A stretch of DNA of 64,000 nt, taken from positions 1 to 64,000 of the forward strand of contig MGTX01000004.1 of NCBI GenBank assembly GCA_001799675.1, in the 5' to 3' direction. The stretch comes from Elusimicrobia bacterium GWA2_66_18. GTDB lineage: Bacteria > Elusimicrobiota > Elusimicrobia > UBA1565 > UBA9628. Every line of letters begins with the position of its first letter. Positions within the stretch are counted from its first letter, which is position 1. Under the pieces are notes generated by a model. The model was given only the letters and a program-made list of their open reading frames with translations. It had not been told where the DNA came from and searched no databases. Shown one piece after another: positions 16,283-24,944 of this stretch. A program made the translations under genes and the position numbers.

Positions 16283-17675
16283 AATCGAGGGCTCACTCAT
16301 CCACGATCCACGATCTTACTATGCCTGGATCGTCGACAAAGGTTGTTTTCACCATGAAAACGCCCTGCCCAGCCTCTTCTGCTCTGAGGAAAAACCTTTC
16401 AACCCTCTCGCAATTAGGGAGGAATGGCACAAGGCGCTGCACAGCGTCGGCCCGAATGCATTCTTCAGGCTCTATGTACACATCCCCTTCTGCGAAAGCA
16501 AGTGCGCGTACTGCATGTTTCCCACCGACATTCTTAGGAGCCAAGGGGCCGCGGCGAAAGCGGAAGAGTACCTGGAATACCTCGCCTCATGTTTCCGTTT
16601 TTTTTCGCCCGTCACAAGAGGCGCTGTATTTTCCGCCATAAACATCGGCGGCGGCACGCCGAGCCTGCTCTCAGCGCGGCAACTCGGACGCCTGGCATCC
16701 AGCCTGCGAAAAGCTTTCTCAGTTTGGAACAACTGTCGTTTTTCAGTTGAAATGAATCCGAAAGATGTGACGACTGAAAAAGTGACCATCTTGAAATCCT
16801 TGGGATGCAACAGAGTCAGCCTCGGGATACAAAGTTTGAACGCGAAGGTGCTGGCCAGCGTCAACCGTGGCCATCAAACCCAAGAAATATCTGAGCGGGC
16901 GTTGGAGACCCTAAAGAAAGCTGGGATCGAACATATCAACTGCGACCTTCTGCTCGGCCTGACCGAGGACACCGGGGAGACCCTAATAGAAAGCGTCGAT
17001 GCCGCATTGTCCCGCCTCCAGCCATCGAGCGTCATGATTTATTATGTGGAAAGGCTCCAGCATCTGGATTACTCCATGCGCATCCCCGAACCGGAGTGGT
17101 ATCGGCACAGGCAGGCGCTGGAGAAGGCTTTCGTCCGTCATCTTTCCCATAAAAAACATCACGGCTACGACATAACTCACGATGCAAACGGCTATGAGTT
17201 CGTGAAGACAACCCAAACACGCAGACGCACCGGGGGTAATGACCGACTTGCGGTGGAGTTGATGGAACTGGGACTGGGAAAAAATGCGCGCTCCACAATT
17301 GGAGGCGTCCTGGAATATCGAACCCTGAACACTCCCGCCGTTTTTGACAAAAACGAACGCAGCATCATGGGGAAACGAATCTCTCCACACGAGCGGCTTG
17401 CCCGGCAGATCATCGGATGCCTTTCCTCATTGGAGAGGATACCGTGGAGGATGATGCTTGAAACGCAGGGAATAGACCTCCTGGATTATTTCAAAGAATC
17501 CATCGACAGGTTGACGCGGGAGGGCGGAAGAATAACGGTGGATGGAGACGACATCCGTTTCCTGGCCACCAAACCCACAGAACGGATGACGGATTTTCTG
17601 TATTTTCTGGATTACGGAAGATATGGAGCGCTCCGCAATTTCAGGCGCCGATCCCCTGGGCGAGGCAGTGGGTAA
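16278..17675 (+). CDS. HemN/HemW-like radical SAM protein
   Basis: 465 aa. The radical SAM core starts FRLYVHIPFCESKCAYCMF around residue 62, with the CX3CX2C cluster ligands, then NIGGGTPSLLS and the conserved VEMNPKD and RVSLGIQS segments. This is the arrangement of HemN/HemW coproporphyrinogen dehydrogenase-like enzymes. The N-terminal 60 residues and the C-terminal 150 differ from true HemW, so the substrate may not be a porphyrin. Base composition is clearly lower in G+C than in flanking genes, with many AAA/AAT codons, which suggests lateral acquisition. The GTG at 16278 lies 1 nt after a TACACT box. It is the only start that keeps the N-terminal extension. No operon partner is adjacent. 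Confidence 0.78.
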   Translation: MRIEGSLIHDPRSYYAWIVDKGCFHHENALPSLFCSEEKPFNPLAIREEWHKALHSVGPNAFFRLYVHIPFCESKCAYCMFPTDILRSQGAAAKAEEYLEYLASCFRFFSPVTRGAVFSAINIGGGTPSLLSARQLGRLASSLRKAFSVWNNCRFSVEMNPKDVTTEKVTILKSLGCNRVSLGIQSLNAKVLASVNRGHQTQEISERALETLKKAGIEHINCDLLLGLTEDTGETLIESVDAALSRLQPSSVMIYYVERLQHLDYSMRIPEPEWYRHRQALEKAFVRHLSHKKHHGYDITHDANGYEFVKTTQTRRRTGGNDRLAVELMELGLGKNARSTIGGVLEYRTLNTPAVFDKNERSIMGKRISPHERLARQIIGCLSSLERIPWRMMLETQGIDLLDYFKESIDRLTREGGRITVDGDDIRFLATKPTERMTDFLYFLDYGRYGALRNFRRRSPGRGSG

Positions 17676-17710
17676 GTTTATATCGCGTCGGCACTAGAGC
17701 GTTCACCACC

Positions 17711-17854
17711 ATGGACTGGACCAAAGACTCGGACTGGGTCGCGGCGGCCTGGTCGCCCGGGCGGGCCGCGCCCTACATCATCGAAGCCTTGGACACCTTC
17801 TCCGGGTCGAACAGGTGGACCACGGCGTACGTTGCGTCGAAAGCTCCGAATTAA
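17711..17854 (+). CDS. Short ORF, possible gene remnant
   Basis: ATG to TAA, 47 aa (begins MDWTKDSDWVAAAW). The aromatic-rich sequence with AAPYIIEALDTF looks like a piece of a folded domain rather than random translation, but there is no ribosome-binding site and no family is recognised. It may be a leftover of a larger gene between the radical SAM gene and the protease gene. Confidence 0.25.
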   Translation: MDWTKDSDWVAAAWSPGRAAPYIIEALDTFSGSNRWTTAYVASKAPN

Positions 17855-17918
17855 CCGCAGGTCAGCTCGCAACCGACCGATGATGGCCGGCTGAGGATGC
17901 GGCAAGCCGGAGAGAGGC

Positions 17919-19115
17919 TCATGGCTGCTTAAGGTCCTCCAGGATGAGACGTCCATGGGCCGCGTCGACGCGGGCGATGAATTGCCCAAGGAAGGTCATT
18001 CCGAGCAGCCCGTCGAAGCCCTGTCCCGAGACCGGGGAGGCGACTACGATCACGTTTTTGACAACGGATTGACCGACCGCCATCGAATCAAGACGCAGAA
18101 CGTCCGCCGCTACCATGCGGCCGTCGGCGACCTTCACTTGTGCGGCGCCGACGCGCATTTCGGGAGGCAGTGAGAGCCTCGCCGCCGCCTCCTGGTAGAG
18201 CAGGGTCGTTGAGGCGCCCGTGTCGACGAGAAGACGCACGGTGACTTTCCCGTTGAGGAGCACCTTGACGAACACGCCGCCCGCGTCCTTCTCGGCGGGG
18301 ATCTCGTCCTGGCGGAAGTCGCCTGACATCTCCGAGAGCTCGCCGCGCAGCCACGCGTAATAGGCAGCCTCCTGTTTGAGTAGGCCCGCGCCTTCGCCTC
18401 GAATATAGGCATCGAGCAGCCGATAGCTTTCGAGATAATCGTGGCCCTGGTTGCGGGACTCCTTCTTGAGCCGGTCTATTTCCTCCAACCGCAGACCCGC
18501 GGCCTGGATTTGAACGCCTGTTTTATTGACCTCTCCGACGAGATGGTTATAGCCGGACGGGTTGGATTCCGCATCGATGCCGTTGAGATCCAAGGACAGC
18601 GATGCGTAGTCCGCCTTGAGCGTCGGGAGGCTCTCCTTGAGCTGCGATGACTCCTCATCCAATTCGCGCGTCAGTGCCCGGGAGTCAAGAGCCTTCTCGC
18701 GCTTGGCCTGCGCGTTGCGATATAGCTTATGGAGTTTCGCTGCTCCCTTGGGCACGACGCGCCCTGATTCGTACTGCCGGCGCTTGAGCTTGCTGTCTGT
18801 TTTCGACGCCTGAGCCGTGTCTACGCGCTGTATCCGCGCGATATCGGCCTTGTCGAGAACCGTGCTACCATAGCCGATGTCGAGCGTGATCTGCGTTCGT
18901 GTCTGCGAGGTGACCTTGCCCTCCATCTGATTGCCATTATTGAGATAGACGATATCGGCGCGGGCGGGGAGGCAAAGAGAGAGAGCGAGGGCCAAAGAGA
19001 GCATCGGTTTAAGTATAACCACATGGACCTTAATATTGATCCAGTCGGAAGGATGGGCGTTGGAAACCAGCGTCCGGTTGCGCTCATCAAACGGCTCGAT
19101 GATAACGACACTCAT
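17919..19115 (-). CDS. Secreted retropepsin-like aspartyl protease
   Basis: Up to 398 aa. A signal-like segment (MLSLALALSLCLPARADIVY) begins at residue 38. The coupled start at 19115 overlaps the upstream transglutaminase stop (ATGA), while the internal Met at 19004 would give a clean signal peptide, so the true start is uncertain. After a small beta domain (IVYLNNGNQMEGKV) and a Lys/Glu-rich helical region comes a single-lobe aspartyl protease domain: catalytic VRLLVDTGASTTLLYQEAA near residue 295 and hydrophobic-Gly motif FDGLLGMTFLGQF near 375. Such proteins act as homodimers in the periplasm. The pairing with a transglutaminase-like enzyme suggests joint processing or cross-linking of a secreted substrate (inference). 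Confidence 0.8.
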   Translation of the reverse strand: MSVVIIEPFDERNRTLVSNAHPSDWINIKVHVVILKPMLSLALALSLCLPARADIVYLNNGNQMEGKVTSQTRTQITLDIGYGSTVLDKADIARIQRVDTAQASKTDSKLKRRQYESGRVVPKGAAKLHKLYRNAQAKREKALDSRALTRELDEESSQLKESLPTLKADYASLSLDLNGIDAESNPSGYNHLVGEVNKTGVQIQAAGLRLEEIDRLKKESRNQGHDYLESYRLLDAYIRGEGAGLLKQEAAYYAWLRGELSEMSGDFRQDEIPAEKDAGGVFVKVLLNGKVTVRLLVDTGASTTLLYQEAAARLSLPPEMRVGAAQVKVADGRMVAADVLRLDSMAVGQSVVKNVIVVASPVSGQGFDGLLGMTFLGQFIARVDAAHGRLILEDLKQP

Positions 19116-20083
19116 GCGCGTCTTCCGTTGTCTCTATAGCTGCGGACGAACTCGATGTCGTAAAGGGGCTTGCCATCCGCCTCCGCATAAGGACGATGAA
19201 AGAAGTTGAGCGGCGGACCCTTCTGGGGCGGCGAAAGCCGGATATCGCGTCCGGTGCTCAGCAGGACCCGGTTGACATCCAGATGGCCGAAGTAATACTC
19301 GGCGCGCCGGGGATTCTTCCAGGCTTCGGATATGTCCACCGGAATCCAGGAGCCCTTCGCGTAGAACTCGGCCCAACAGTGGTAGTCGCTGAGCGCACCC
19401 TCCGGAGCCTCGGGCAAGGAAAGCCCCATACGGAACCGGGCCGGAATCCCGCTGGCCATGGCCAACGCCATGAAAAGCGAATGGAAATCCGTGCAGTTGC
19501 CCTTGCCGACCCGACAAGCGTAAATGGAGTCCCCGCGGCCCCAGCCCTGGCCTGACTTATCGTAAGCCATGCGCTTGAGCACGTATTGATAGAGCGCGCG
19601 GCCCTTCTCGACCGGATCGGTCATGCCTTGCGTCTGCTTCCTGGCGATTTCCCGGATAGCGTCGTCGAGCGCGAGCAGTCCTCTGGGGATCCGGTAGGCA
19701 GCCGAAGGCTCCTTGTCGTCCGGGAACGCCTCTTCAAGCTTTCGGGCGATCCGATATCTGAGCCGCACCTCCAAGGTCCGCCCTATGGGCCGGCGAACCC
19801 GGAGGAAGACGGTTTGGTTTCCAAACTCGGGCTCGGAGGTGACTGCATACGGCAGCGGAGAGTCGACTCCCAGAAGCTCGGTGGATTGCGGCCCGCCGCT
19901 TGGCGGCTTGGGAATCCAGAGCCGGACCTCGCGGGCCCCCTTGGGGATCGCCACCTTGACTGCCTCGTTGAGTTCGATGGATCTTGATCGCGGCGGCGGC
20001 GCGCCGCCGGAATAAGCCGCCAAGCCGGCGACTCCCGCCACGCATGCGGCCGCCATGAGCGCCCAGCGTGCTTTGAGTTTCAT
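19112..20083 (-). CDS. Periplasmic transglutaminase-like cysteine protein
   Basis: 323 aa with an N-terminal signal/anchor (ALMAAACVAGVAGLAAY). The transglutaminase-like core contains the catalytic triad in order: Cys in GKGNCTDFHSLFMALA, His in SDYHCWAEFY and Asp in WIPVDISEAW. Bacterial members are papain-fold proteases or amidases acting on proteins or peptidoglycan-linked peptides. Here the protein should be periplasmic. It is translationally coupled to the aspartyl protease gene that follows. No cross-linking substrate is evident nearby. Confidence 0.85.
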   Translation of the reverse strand: MKLKARWALMAAACVAGVAGLAAYSGGAPPPRSRSIELNEAVKVAIPKGAREVRLWIPKPPSGGPQSTELLGVDSPLPYAVTSEPEFGNQTVFLRVRRPIGRTLEVRLRYRIARKLEEAFPDDKEPSAAYRIPRGLLALDDAIREIARKQTQGMTDPVEKGRALYQYVLKRMAYDKSGQGWGRGDSIYACRVGKGNCTDFHSLFMALAMASGIPARFRMGLSLPEAPEGALSDYHCWAEFYAKGSWIPVDISEAWKNPRRAEYYFGHLDVNRVLLSTGRDIRLSPPQKGPPLNFFHRPYAEADGKPLYDIEFVRSYRDNGRRA

Positions 20084-20137
20084 CGTTGTCTCCCGGGGCT
20101 CTCCGGCATCGCTGGCCGGAGAGCCCCAGTCAAAGCG

Positions 20138-20701
20138 CTAGTCTTGCGCCGTAACCATCTCGTTCTTCTCGTTCCACGTATAGCGCGGCTTTCCGTTCAC
20201 TTTGTGGATCAGCGCTTTGTCGATCGTCCAACTGCCGTCCGGATTCTTCGTTGCGAAGAAGTCCAGGTCCAGCTTGTCCTTCTCGCCCTTTTTGACGGAC
20301 TTAAAGTCCGAGCAGGCGAAGAACTTGCTGGACCCTAGCTGCACGATCCGGTCCTTGTGGACCTTGACCACCCGGAGGTTCCAGTCCTTGTTCAGCTTGT
20401 CATCGTGGATGGTGTACCACTCGGTCTTGCTCTTGCCCTTGCCGACTTCGCAGACCTTGGCGTCGTACTCCTTGCGGATTTGGTTCAGCCACGCCTTGGA
20501 GCCCTCCGGAGCCTGCACGGGCTTGCCCTTGGGATGCTCCGGGTGCTCTTTGGCTTGCGGCGTAGCCTGAGGGGCCGGCGCCGGTTGCGCCTGCTGCTGT
20601 GCCGAAGAGAGCGCCTCGGTGGGATGCTCCTTCGGATGCTCGGCCGCCTTCAGGCTTGCGGCCGCGAGCATGGCTGCTGCGGCGATCTTGAGTCTGGTCA
20701 T
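20138..20701 (-). CDS. Periplasmic hypothetical protein
   Basis: 187 aa. Signal peptide (AAAAMLAAASLKA), then a low-complexity His/Pro/Gln/Ala linker with EHPKEHP repeats (residues 20-65), then a folded domain of about 115 residues rich in Lys, Asp and aromatic residues (KTEWYTIHDDKLNKDWNLRV). Two Cys (in AKVCEVG and FFACSDF) could form a disulfide. No family recognised. It lies 54 nt upstream of the transglutaminase gene on the same strand and may be cotranscribed. Confidence 0.7.
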   Translation of the reverse strand: MTRLKIAAAAMLAAASLKAAEHPKEHPTEALSSAQQQAQPAPAPQATPQAKEHPEHPKGKPVQAPEGSKAWLNQIRKEYDAKVCEVGKGKSKTEWYTIHDDKLNKDWNLRVVKVHKDRIVQLGSSKFFACSDFKSVKKGEKDKLDLDFFATKNPDGSWTIDKALIHKVNGKPRYTWNEKNEMVTAQD

Positions 20702-20774
20702 TTTCTTTTTCCCTCCGTCTGTTTTGTCTGTTCGATGGCGGCGGCAACTAGAAAAACAATAAAACCACGATTCT

Positions 20775-21935
20775 TCACGGCGCAGACCTCAACTCGATGT
20801 CGGCATACCAGGCTTCGGCCTGGGAGCCGGTGTTGTCGGTGTCGGTCATGACGGCGATGCCGGCCAAAGGTGGCGGGTCCTCTTTGAAGAGCTTGCGGTA
20901 ATCCTCCAGGATGTTGCGCTCGTCCGCGATCCATTTCCCGGCTTCACCGTCGCCCGAGTGGACGGCGACCATCATAACCCGATCCGTGTAGGGGTTCGGC
21001 GTCGATTCACCTTTGGGAAGTCGGTTGGCCCAGATATAGTTGATTCCCGCGTGCGGCGGATGCTCGCCATAGAACGTTTTCGCAAACCCATACTTGATTT
21101 GAGCGCCCGCGCCGACTTTCGACGGGTCATAGCGAAAGGTGACGTAGATCCGCGCGGCATAGTCATCGCCCGCTTTGGTCTTCTCGTCTCCTTTGGCGAG
21201 CGAGTGAGAGACGCGCCAGCGCCAGCGCAGGATCGGGAGTTTTGCCGCATCCTGAGCGAGACGGAAGATAAGGCCGGAAGCCGCCGCCTTGCTGACCCGC
21301 GCCACCGGTCCCACCGGGCGCCATCCGTGTTCGCAACCGAAGCCGACGCGCGCGCTCTCGGGAAGGTCCATCAGGGCCAAACTCGCGGCCGATTGCGAGA
21401 GCGTGCCCCCCGCATACTGCCATGTGCGCCAAAAGGCGGGGGCAGCCATGCCAGCACCATGGTCGCCGGAGGCCAGGCCACCAAAAAAAGGGATGCCCGG
21501 CAGGCGCGTCTGGAGGGTGCGCAGCAACTCATTATCCCGACCGTCGCTCAATCCGGAGAACACGAAGCCGACGGGGCAACGGTCCCCGCGGCGGCCCACG
21601 GCCGCTGCGATCCGCTCCCCGGCTTTTACTGGATCAAGGGCGCGGGGGGCGCTCGCGAATCGGAAGTTCGCGCCGGGAAGCTCCAGCAGCAAAACCGCCA
21701 CCGAGTCCTTCGTAACGCCCGCGGGTGTGATTTCCGCGTAGGACGAACCGCCGATCAGAATCGCGGGGTCAAGAACCCGGCAGAGTGCGGCGTGGATTTT
21801 TCTCTGATCCAGCCGGACGCCGCCGAAAGCCATAGCCAGCGATGGGTGCGGGACGGCGCGCAGTGCCTGGCGCACGGCCTGGGCCGCGGCCCGGCCGGGG
21901 TCGCCGCCCCCGGCAAGTCCAATGCCGATCTTCAT
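20775..21935 (-). CDS. Chimeric protein: FIST N domain joined to DUF3047
   Basis: 386 aa from the ATG at 21935. Residues 1-220 are a FIST N-terminal sensory domain (MKIGIGLAGGGDPGRAAAQA, then VGFVFSGLSDGRDNELLRTL and VGFGCEHGWRPVGPVARVSK). Without any linker the sequence continues as DUF3047 from its conserved middle (LRWRWRVSHSL, AGDDYAARIYVTF, NYIWANRLPKGE, GIAVMTDTDNTGSQAEAWY). The FIST C domain and the first part of DUF3047, which normally carries a signal peptide, are both absent. The join falls in SKAAASG, a place where both families often have Ala/Ser-rich sequence. It therefore looks like a deletion fusion of two formerly separate genes. Whether the product is functional is unclear. 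Confidence 0.75.
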   Translation of the reverse strand: MKIGIGLAGGGDPGRAAAQAVRQALRAVPHPSLAMAFGGVRLDQRKIHAALCRVLDPAILIGGSSYAEITPAGVTKDSVAVLLLELPGANFRFASAPRALDPVKAGERIAAAVGRRGDRCPVGFVFSGLSDGRDNELLRTLQTRLPGIPFFGGLASGDHGAGMAAPAFWRTWQYAGGTLSQSAASLALMDLPESARVGFGCEHGWRPVGPVARVSKAAASGLIFRLAQDAAKLPILRWRWRVSHSLAKGDEKTKAGDDYAARIYVTFRYDPSKVGAGAQIKYGFAKTFYGEHPPHAGINYIWANRLPKGESTPNPYTDRVMMVAVHSGDGEAGKWIADERNILEDYRKLFKEDPPPLAGIAVMTDTDNTGSQAEAWYADIELRSAP

Positions 21936-22102
21936 CGCTGTTGATCCATCGGCACAGTATACCTCGACGATCGGGCGGTGTGAAAGGCGTCGACTCAAGA
22001 TTCGCAAAACCTGTCTCCTACAAGAAATCGGGAAAGGGGGCGTGTTACGATAGCTCGGCGTTATGCGTACAATATGGGAAGAACGCTAGAACAGCAAACT
22101 AA

Positions 22103-22151
22103 TTCAGAGGTCGAAAATTCCAGAAATCGCTGAAAACGTATAGACTCGGAG
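22103..22151 (+). promoter_or_regulatory. Shared upstream element, copy 2, with promoter of the peptide transporter
   Basis: This element matches 16235-16282 over about 48 bp (ATTCC, AAATCGCTGAA, CGTA and ACTCG are common). TATAGA at 22139-22144 with AATTCC 17 nt upstream could be the promoter. The transcript would begin a few nt before the ATG at 22158. Confidence 0.5.
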
Positions 22152-22157
22152 ATCCCC

Positions 22158-23549
22158 ATGACCACCGCCAAAACCGATCGCTTTCCCGGACAGATCCGCT
22201 TCATCGTGGGTAACGAGGCCTGCGAGCGCTTCAGCTTCTACGGCATGCGCTCCATTCTCGTGGTCTTCATGGTCGGTCACCTCCTAATGGCGAAGTCGGA
22301 GTCGACCGCCCTTTACCACTACTTCGTCAGTGCCTGCTACCTCTTCCCGCTCCTGGGCGCCTGGATCGCCGACCGCTTCTGGGGCAAATACAAGACGATC
22401 CTGATCCTGTCGCTGGGCTACTGCCTCGGCCACGGCATACTCGCAATGTTCGACAGCAAGGCGGGGCTCTACGCGGGGCTGTTCTTCATCGCGCTGGGCT
22501 CGGGCGGCATCAAGCCCTGCGTGTCGGCCTTCGTCGGCGACCAGTTCACGTCCAAGAACAAGCATCTGGTCAAATCGGTCTTCGACGTGTTCTACTGGGC
22601 GATTAATTTCGGCTCCTTCTTCTCCACGATGCTGATCCCCTGGGTGCTCGACCGCTTCGGCCCCTCGTGGGCGTTCGGCATACCGGGCGTCCTCATGGCC
22701 ATCGCCCTGTTCATCTTCTGGCTGGGACGCGCCCAATACGTGAACGCGCCTCCGACCAGGACGACCGGATCGGTGGGCTTCATCCCGATCTTCTGGTACT
22801 CGCTGACGAACTGGAACCGCCAGGGCGGCGGCTTCTGGGGCCCGGCGCGCAAGAAGTTCAAGGCAGCCGATGTCGAGGCCGCCGAGGCGGCGGGAGCGAT
22901 CTTCAAGGTGTTCGCCACCGTCTCCATCTTCTGGGCCCTCTTCGACCAGCACGGCTCGAGCTGGGTCCTGCAGGCCCAGCAGATGAACCTCAACGTGCTG
23001 GGAATGAAGTTCAAGGCCTCCCAGATCGCGGCGCTCAACCCGCTGATGGTGATGGGGCTCATCCCGATCTTCGCCTACGGCGTCTACCCGGGCATCGAGA
23101 AGCTCTTCGGCGTCGCGATGACGCCTCTGCGGCGCATGTCGGTCGGCATGGTCCTGGCCGCGCTCTCCTTCGTGGCGGCAGGCCTCGTGCAGGTCGCACT
23201 CGACGAAGGCATCCAGATCAGCGTCGCCTGGCAGTTCATCCAATACATACTCATTACGGTCAGCGAGGTGATGATCTCCATCACGGGCCTCGAGTTCGCC
23301 TACACCCAGGCCCCGCGCTCGATGAAGAGCACCATCATGAGCTTCTGGCTTCTGACCGTGTTCGCGGGCAATATGATCACGGCGTGGATCGCCGAGATCA
23401 ACGTGTTCAAGGGCGCGGCGTTCTTCTTCTTCTTCGCGGGCCTGATGGCCGCCGTCTCGGTCATCTTCATCTGGAGCGCGGCTCGATACAAGCCCCGGGA
23501 ATATTTTGAGGAGCAGCCTGCTCTCGATCCCGCTTATGAGGAAAACTAG
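22158..23549 (+). CDS. POT/PTR-family proton-dependent oligopeptide transporter
   Basis: 463 aa with about 14 TM segments. The family signature ExxER is present in NEACERFSFYGMR (residues 19-31), and the second PTR motif is represented by ALGSGGIKPCVSAFVGDQF. POT proteins import di- and tripeptides, and sometimes nitrate or drugs, by proton symport across the inner membrane. The gene stands alone, divergent from the FIST-DUF3047 gene, and is followed by a strong bidirectional terminator. There is no clear Shine-Dalgarno, and the probable promoter ends 13 nt upstream, so the leader is very short. Confidence 0.92.
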   Translation: MTTAKTDRFPGQIRFIVGNEACERFSFYGMRSILVVFMVGHLLMAKSESTALYHYFVSACYLFPLLGAWIADRFWGKYKTILILSLGYCLGHGILAMFDSKAGLYAGLFFIALGSGGIKPCVSAFVGDQFTSKNKHLVKSVFDVFYWAINFGSFFSTMLIPWVLDRFGPSWAFGIPGVLMAIALFIFWLGRAQYVNAPPTRTTGSVGFIPIFWYSLTNWNRQGGGFWGPARKKFKAADVEAAEAAGAIFKVFATVSIFWALFDQHGSSWVLQAQQMNLNVLGMKFKASQIAALNPLMVMGLIPIFAYGVYPGIEKLFGVAMTPLRRMSVGMVLAALSFVAAGLVQVALDEGIQISVAWQFIQYILITVSEVMISITGLEFAYTQAPRSMKSTIMSFWLLTVFAGNMITAWIAEINVFKGAAFFFFFAGLMAAVSVIFIWSAARYKPREYFEEQPALDPAYEEN

Positions 23550-23561
23550 GGCATTGGGCCT

Positions 23562-23603
23562 AAAAAAACTGCCGCGATGGAGGAAAGTCCTCGTCGCGGC
23601 TTT
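23562..23603. terminator. Bidirectional intrinsic terminator
   Basis: GCCGCGA pairs with TCGCGGC (7 bp) and GAGGA with TCCTC, closed by a 3-nt loop. A run of seven A precedes it, giving a T tract on the minus strand, and TTTC follows on the plus strand. It ends the peptide transporter gene and any transcript arriving from the IS30 side. Confidence 0.75.
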
Positions 23604-23712
23604 CAACAAAATTGGGGTCCCTGGCTAGACAATGTTAGAACCTGGTTGACCTCGAAAGAGGCTTCCCTCGTTCAAACCAGCATGACTTTATCATTGCCCG
23701 ACATCCAGTAGC

Positions 23713-24944
23713 TATTGCAACACTTGACGTAAGCCGTCGTCTTCGTATTGATCCGTTTTCCTTGCCGTGATCGTAGCTGTTGCCGTTAGGCCTAATCCAG
23801 AGAAATGTCGTTGCCGGTAGAGGCCGTGGCCGTTGCCGTTCCGTCGCCGCGCGAATTTTGCGTGTCGGTTACGGCGCGATTACGGCGTCCCGGCGTCATT
23901 CACGGGGCATAGCCCAGGAAGGCGGTCATCTTCTCCCTTGGCGTCGACCAGCCAAGACATTTTCGAGGACGGTCGTTGAGAAACACGTCGATGCGCTTGA
24001 GTTCCGCCTTGCCAATCCCGGCGAAGGATGACTTCTTGGGGTAGAGCCTGCGGATCAGGCCGTTCGTGTTTTCGTTGGTGCCCCGCTCCCACGAATGGTA
24101 GGGATGGGCGAAAAACACGTCTATGCCGGCACCCAGCGCCAGATCTTCGTGATGGGCGAACTCCTTGCCATTGTCGAGCGTGGTGCTGAGTCGTGCCTTT
24201 GGCGGCAGCGTCTTAAATAAGGCGCACATCTTCCGCGTAACCTCGGGCGCCTCTTTGGTCTTCGTGTGCCCAACCAGCGTGAATCGCGTGCAGCGCTCCA
24301 CCTCTGTGGCCAGATTCCCCGTGCCATGCGCCCCGTTGATGAGGTCGCCTTCCCAGTGCCCGACGGTCAGGCGCGTCTCCACCTCGGCTGGACGGGTGTC
24401 GATCCTTCGCTGGTTTTGGATTTGTCCTCGCCCACGGCCATCTTGACGGGGACAGCGGCGCCGCCGCTTACGCTTGGCTCGGGGAAGGTTCCTCCACAAC
24501 GTCCCGCCAGCCTTGGCGTCGGCGTAGATGTGCGTGTAGATCGTTTCCGCACACACCCACGGTCGCCCCTCAAGCCGCGCTCGTCCGCCAATGATCGCCG
24601 GCGTCCAGCCCTCTTTGAGCCGCGCCTCGGCATCGGCCCGGACCTCAGCCGTAAATCGCCGAGGTCCCGCACGCTTGGCTTGGGCCTGCGCCTTTTCGTG
24701 AGCTTGTTTTGGGCGGTAGCCGCGTCGCCCTCTGTTGCGCGTGATCTCGCGGCTGATACTCCCAGGATTCCGATCCAACCGGCGGGCAATCTCACTCTGT
24801 TTGCGACCCTCTCGACGCCAGCGGTAGATGAGCGTTCGTTCTTCTGCAGTAACGCGCTTGTAAGTCATATCGTTTCCCTCGTGTGAGGACACACGAAGAA
24901 CGTAGCTTACAGCGTGACCTTCTCACGCTACGAGTGTTGCACTA
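23713..24944. mobile_element. IS30-family insertion sequence (1.23 kb)
   Basis: The ends are imperfect inverted repeats: TATTGCAACACTTG at the left and, read inward from the right end, TAGTGCAACACTCG. The element holds one transposase gene and about 190 bp of non-coding left end. It is flanked by GC on both sides (23711-23712 and 24945-24946), a plausible 2-bp target duplication of the size IS30 elements make. Removing the element and one GC restores a sensible 3' end for the zinc-ribbon gene to its right, which supports these boundaries. Confidence 0.85.
23900..24868 (-). CDS. IS30-family transposase
   Basis: 322 aa from the ATG at 24868. The N-terminal HTH reads TAEERTLIYRWRREGRKQSE with SISREITRNRG. 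The C-terminal DDE integrase core shows the first Asp in VGHWEGDLI, the second in TTLDNGKEFAHH and the Glu in NENTNGLIRRLYPK. The typical family end (LNDRPRKCLGWSTPREKM) is intact, so the enzyme appears functional. Eight more N-terminal residues are open, but MTYKRVTAEER is the family start. Confidence 0.95.
   Translation of the reverse strand: MTYKRVTAEERTLIYRWRREGRKQSEIARRLDRNPGSISREITRNRGRRGYRPKQAHEKAQAQAKRAGPRRFTAEVRADAEARLKEGWTPAIIGGRARLEGRPWVCAETIYTHIYADAKAGGTLWRNLPRAKRKRRRRCPRQDGRGRGQIQNQRRIDTRPAEVETRLTVGHWEGDLINGAHGTGNLATEVERCTRFTLVGHTKTKEAPEVTRKMCALFKTLPPKARLSTTLDNGKEFAHHEDLALGAGIDVFFAHPYHSWERGTNENTNGLIRRLYPKKSSFAGIGKAELKRIDVFLNDRPRKCLGWSTPREKMTAFLGYAP

Noticed and set aside
15895-16296. 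Minus-strand 133-aa ORF
   Set aside because: No ribosome site or recognisable features. The plus strand carries coding-like remnant sequence in part of the same interval.
22284-23609. Long minus-strand ORF opposite the peptide transporter
   Set aside because: The translation is His/Asp/Arg-rich with no motif and mirrors the GC-rich third-codon bias of the real gene. The plus strand encodes an unmistakable POT protein.
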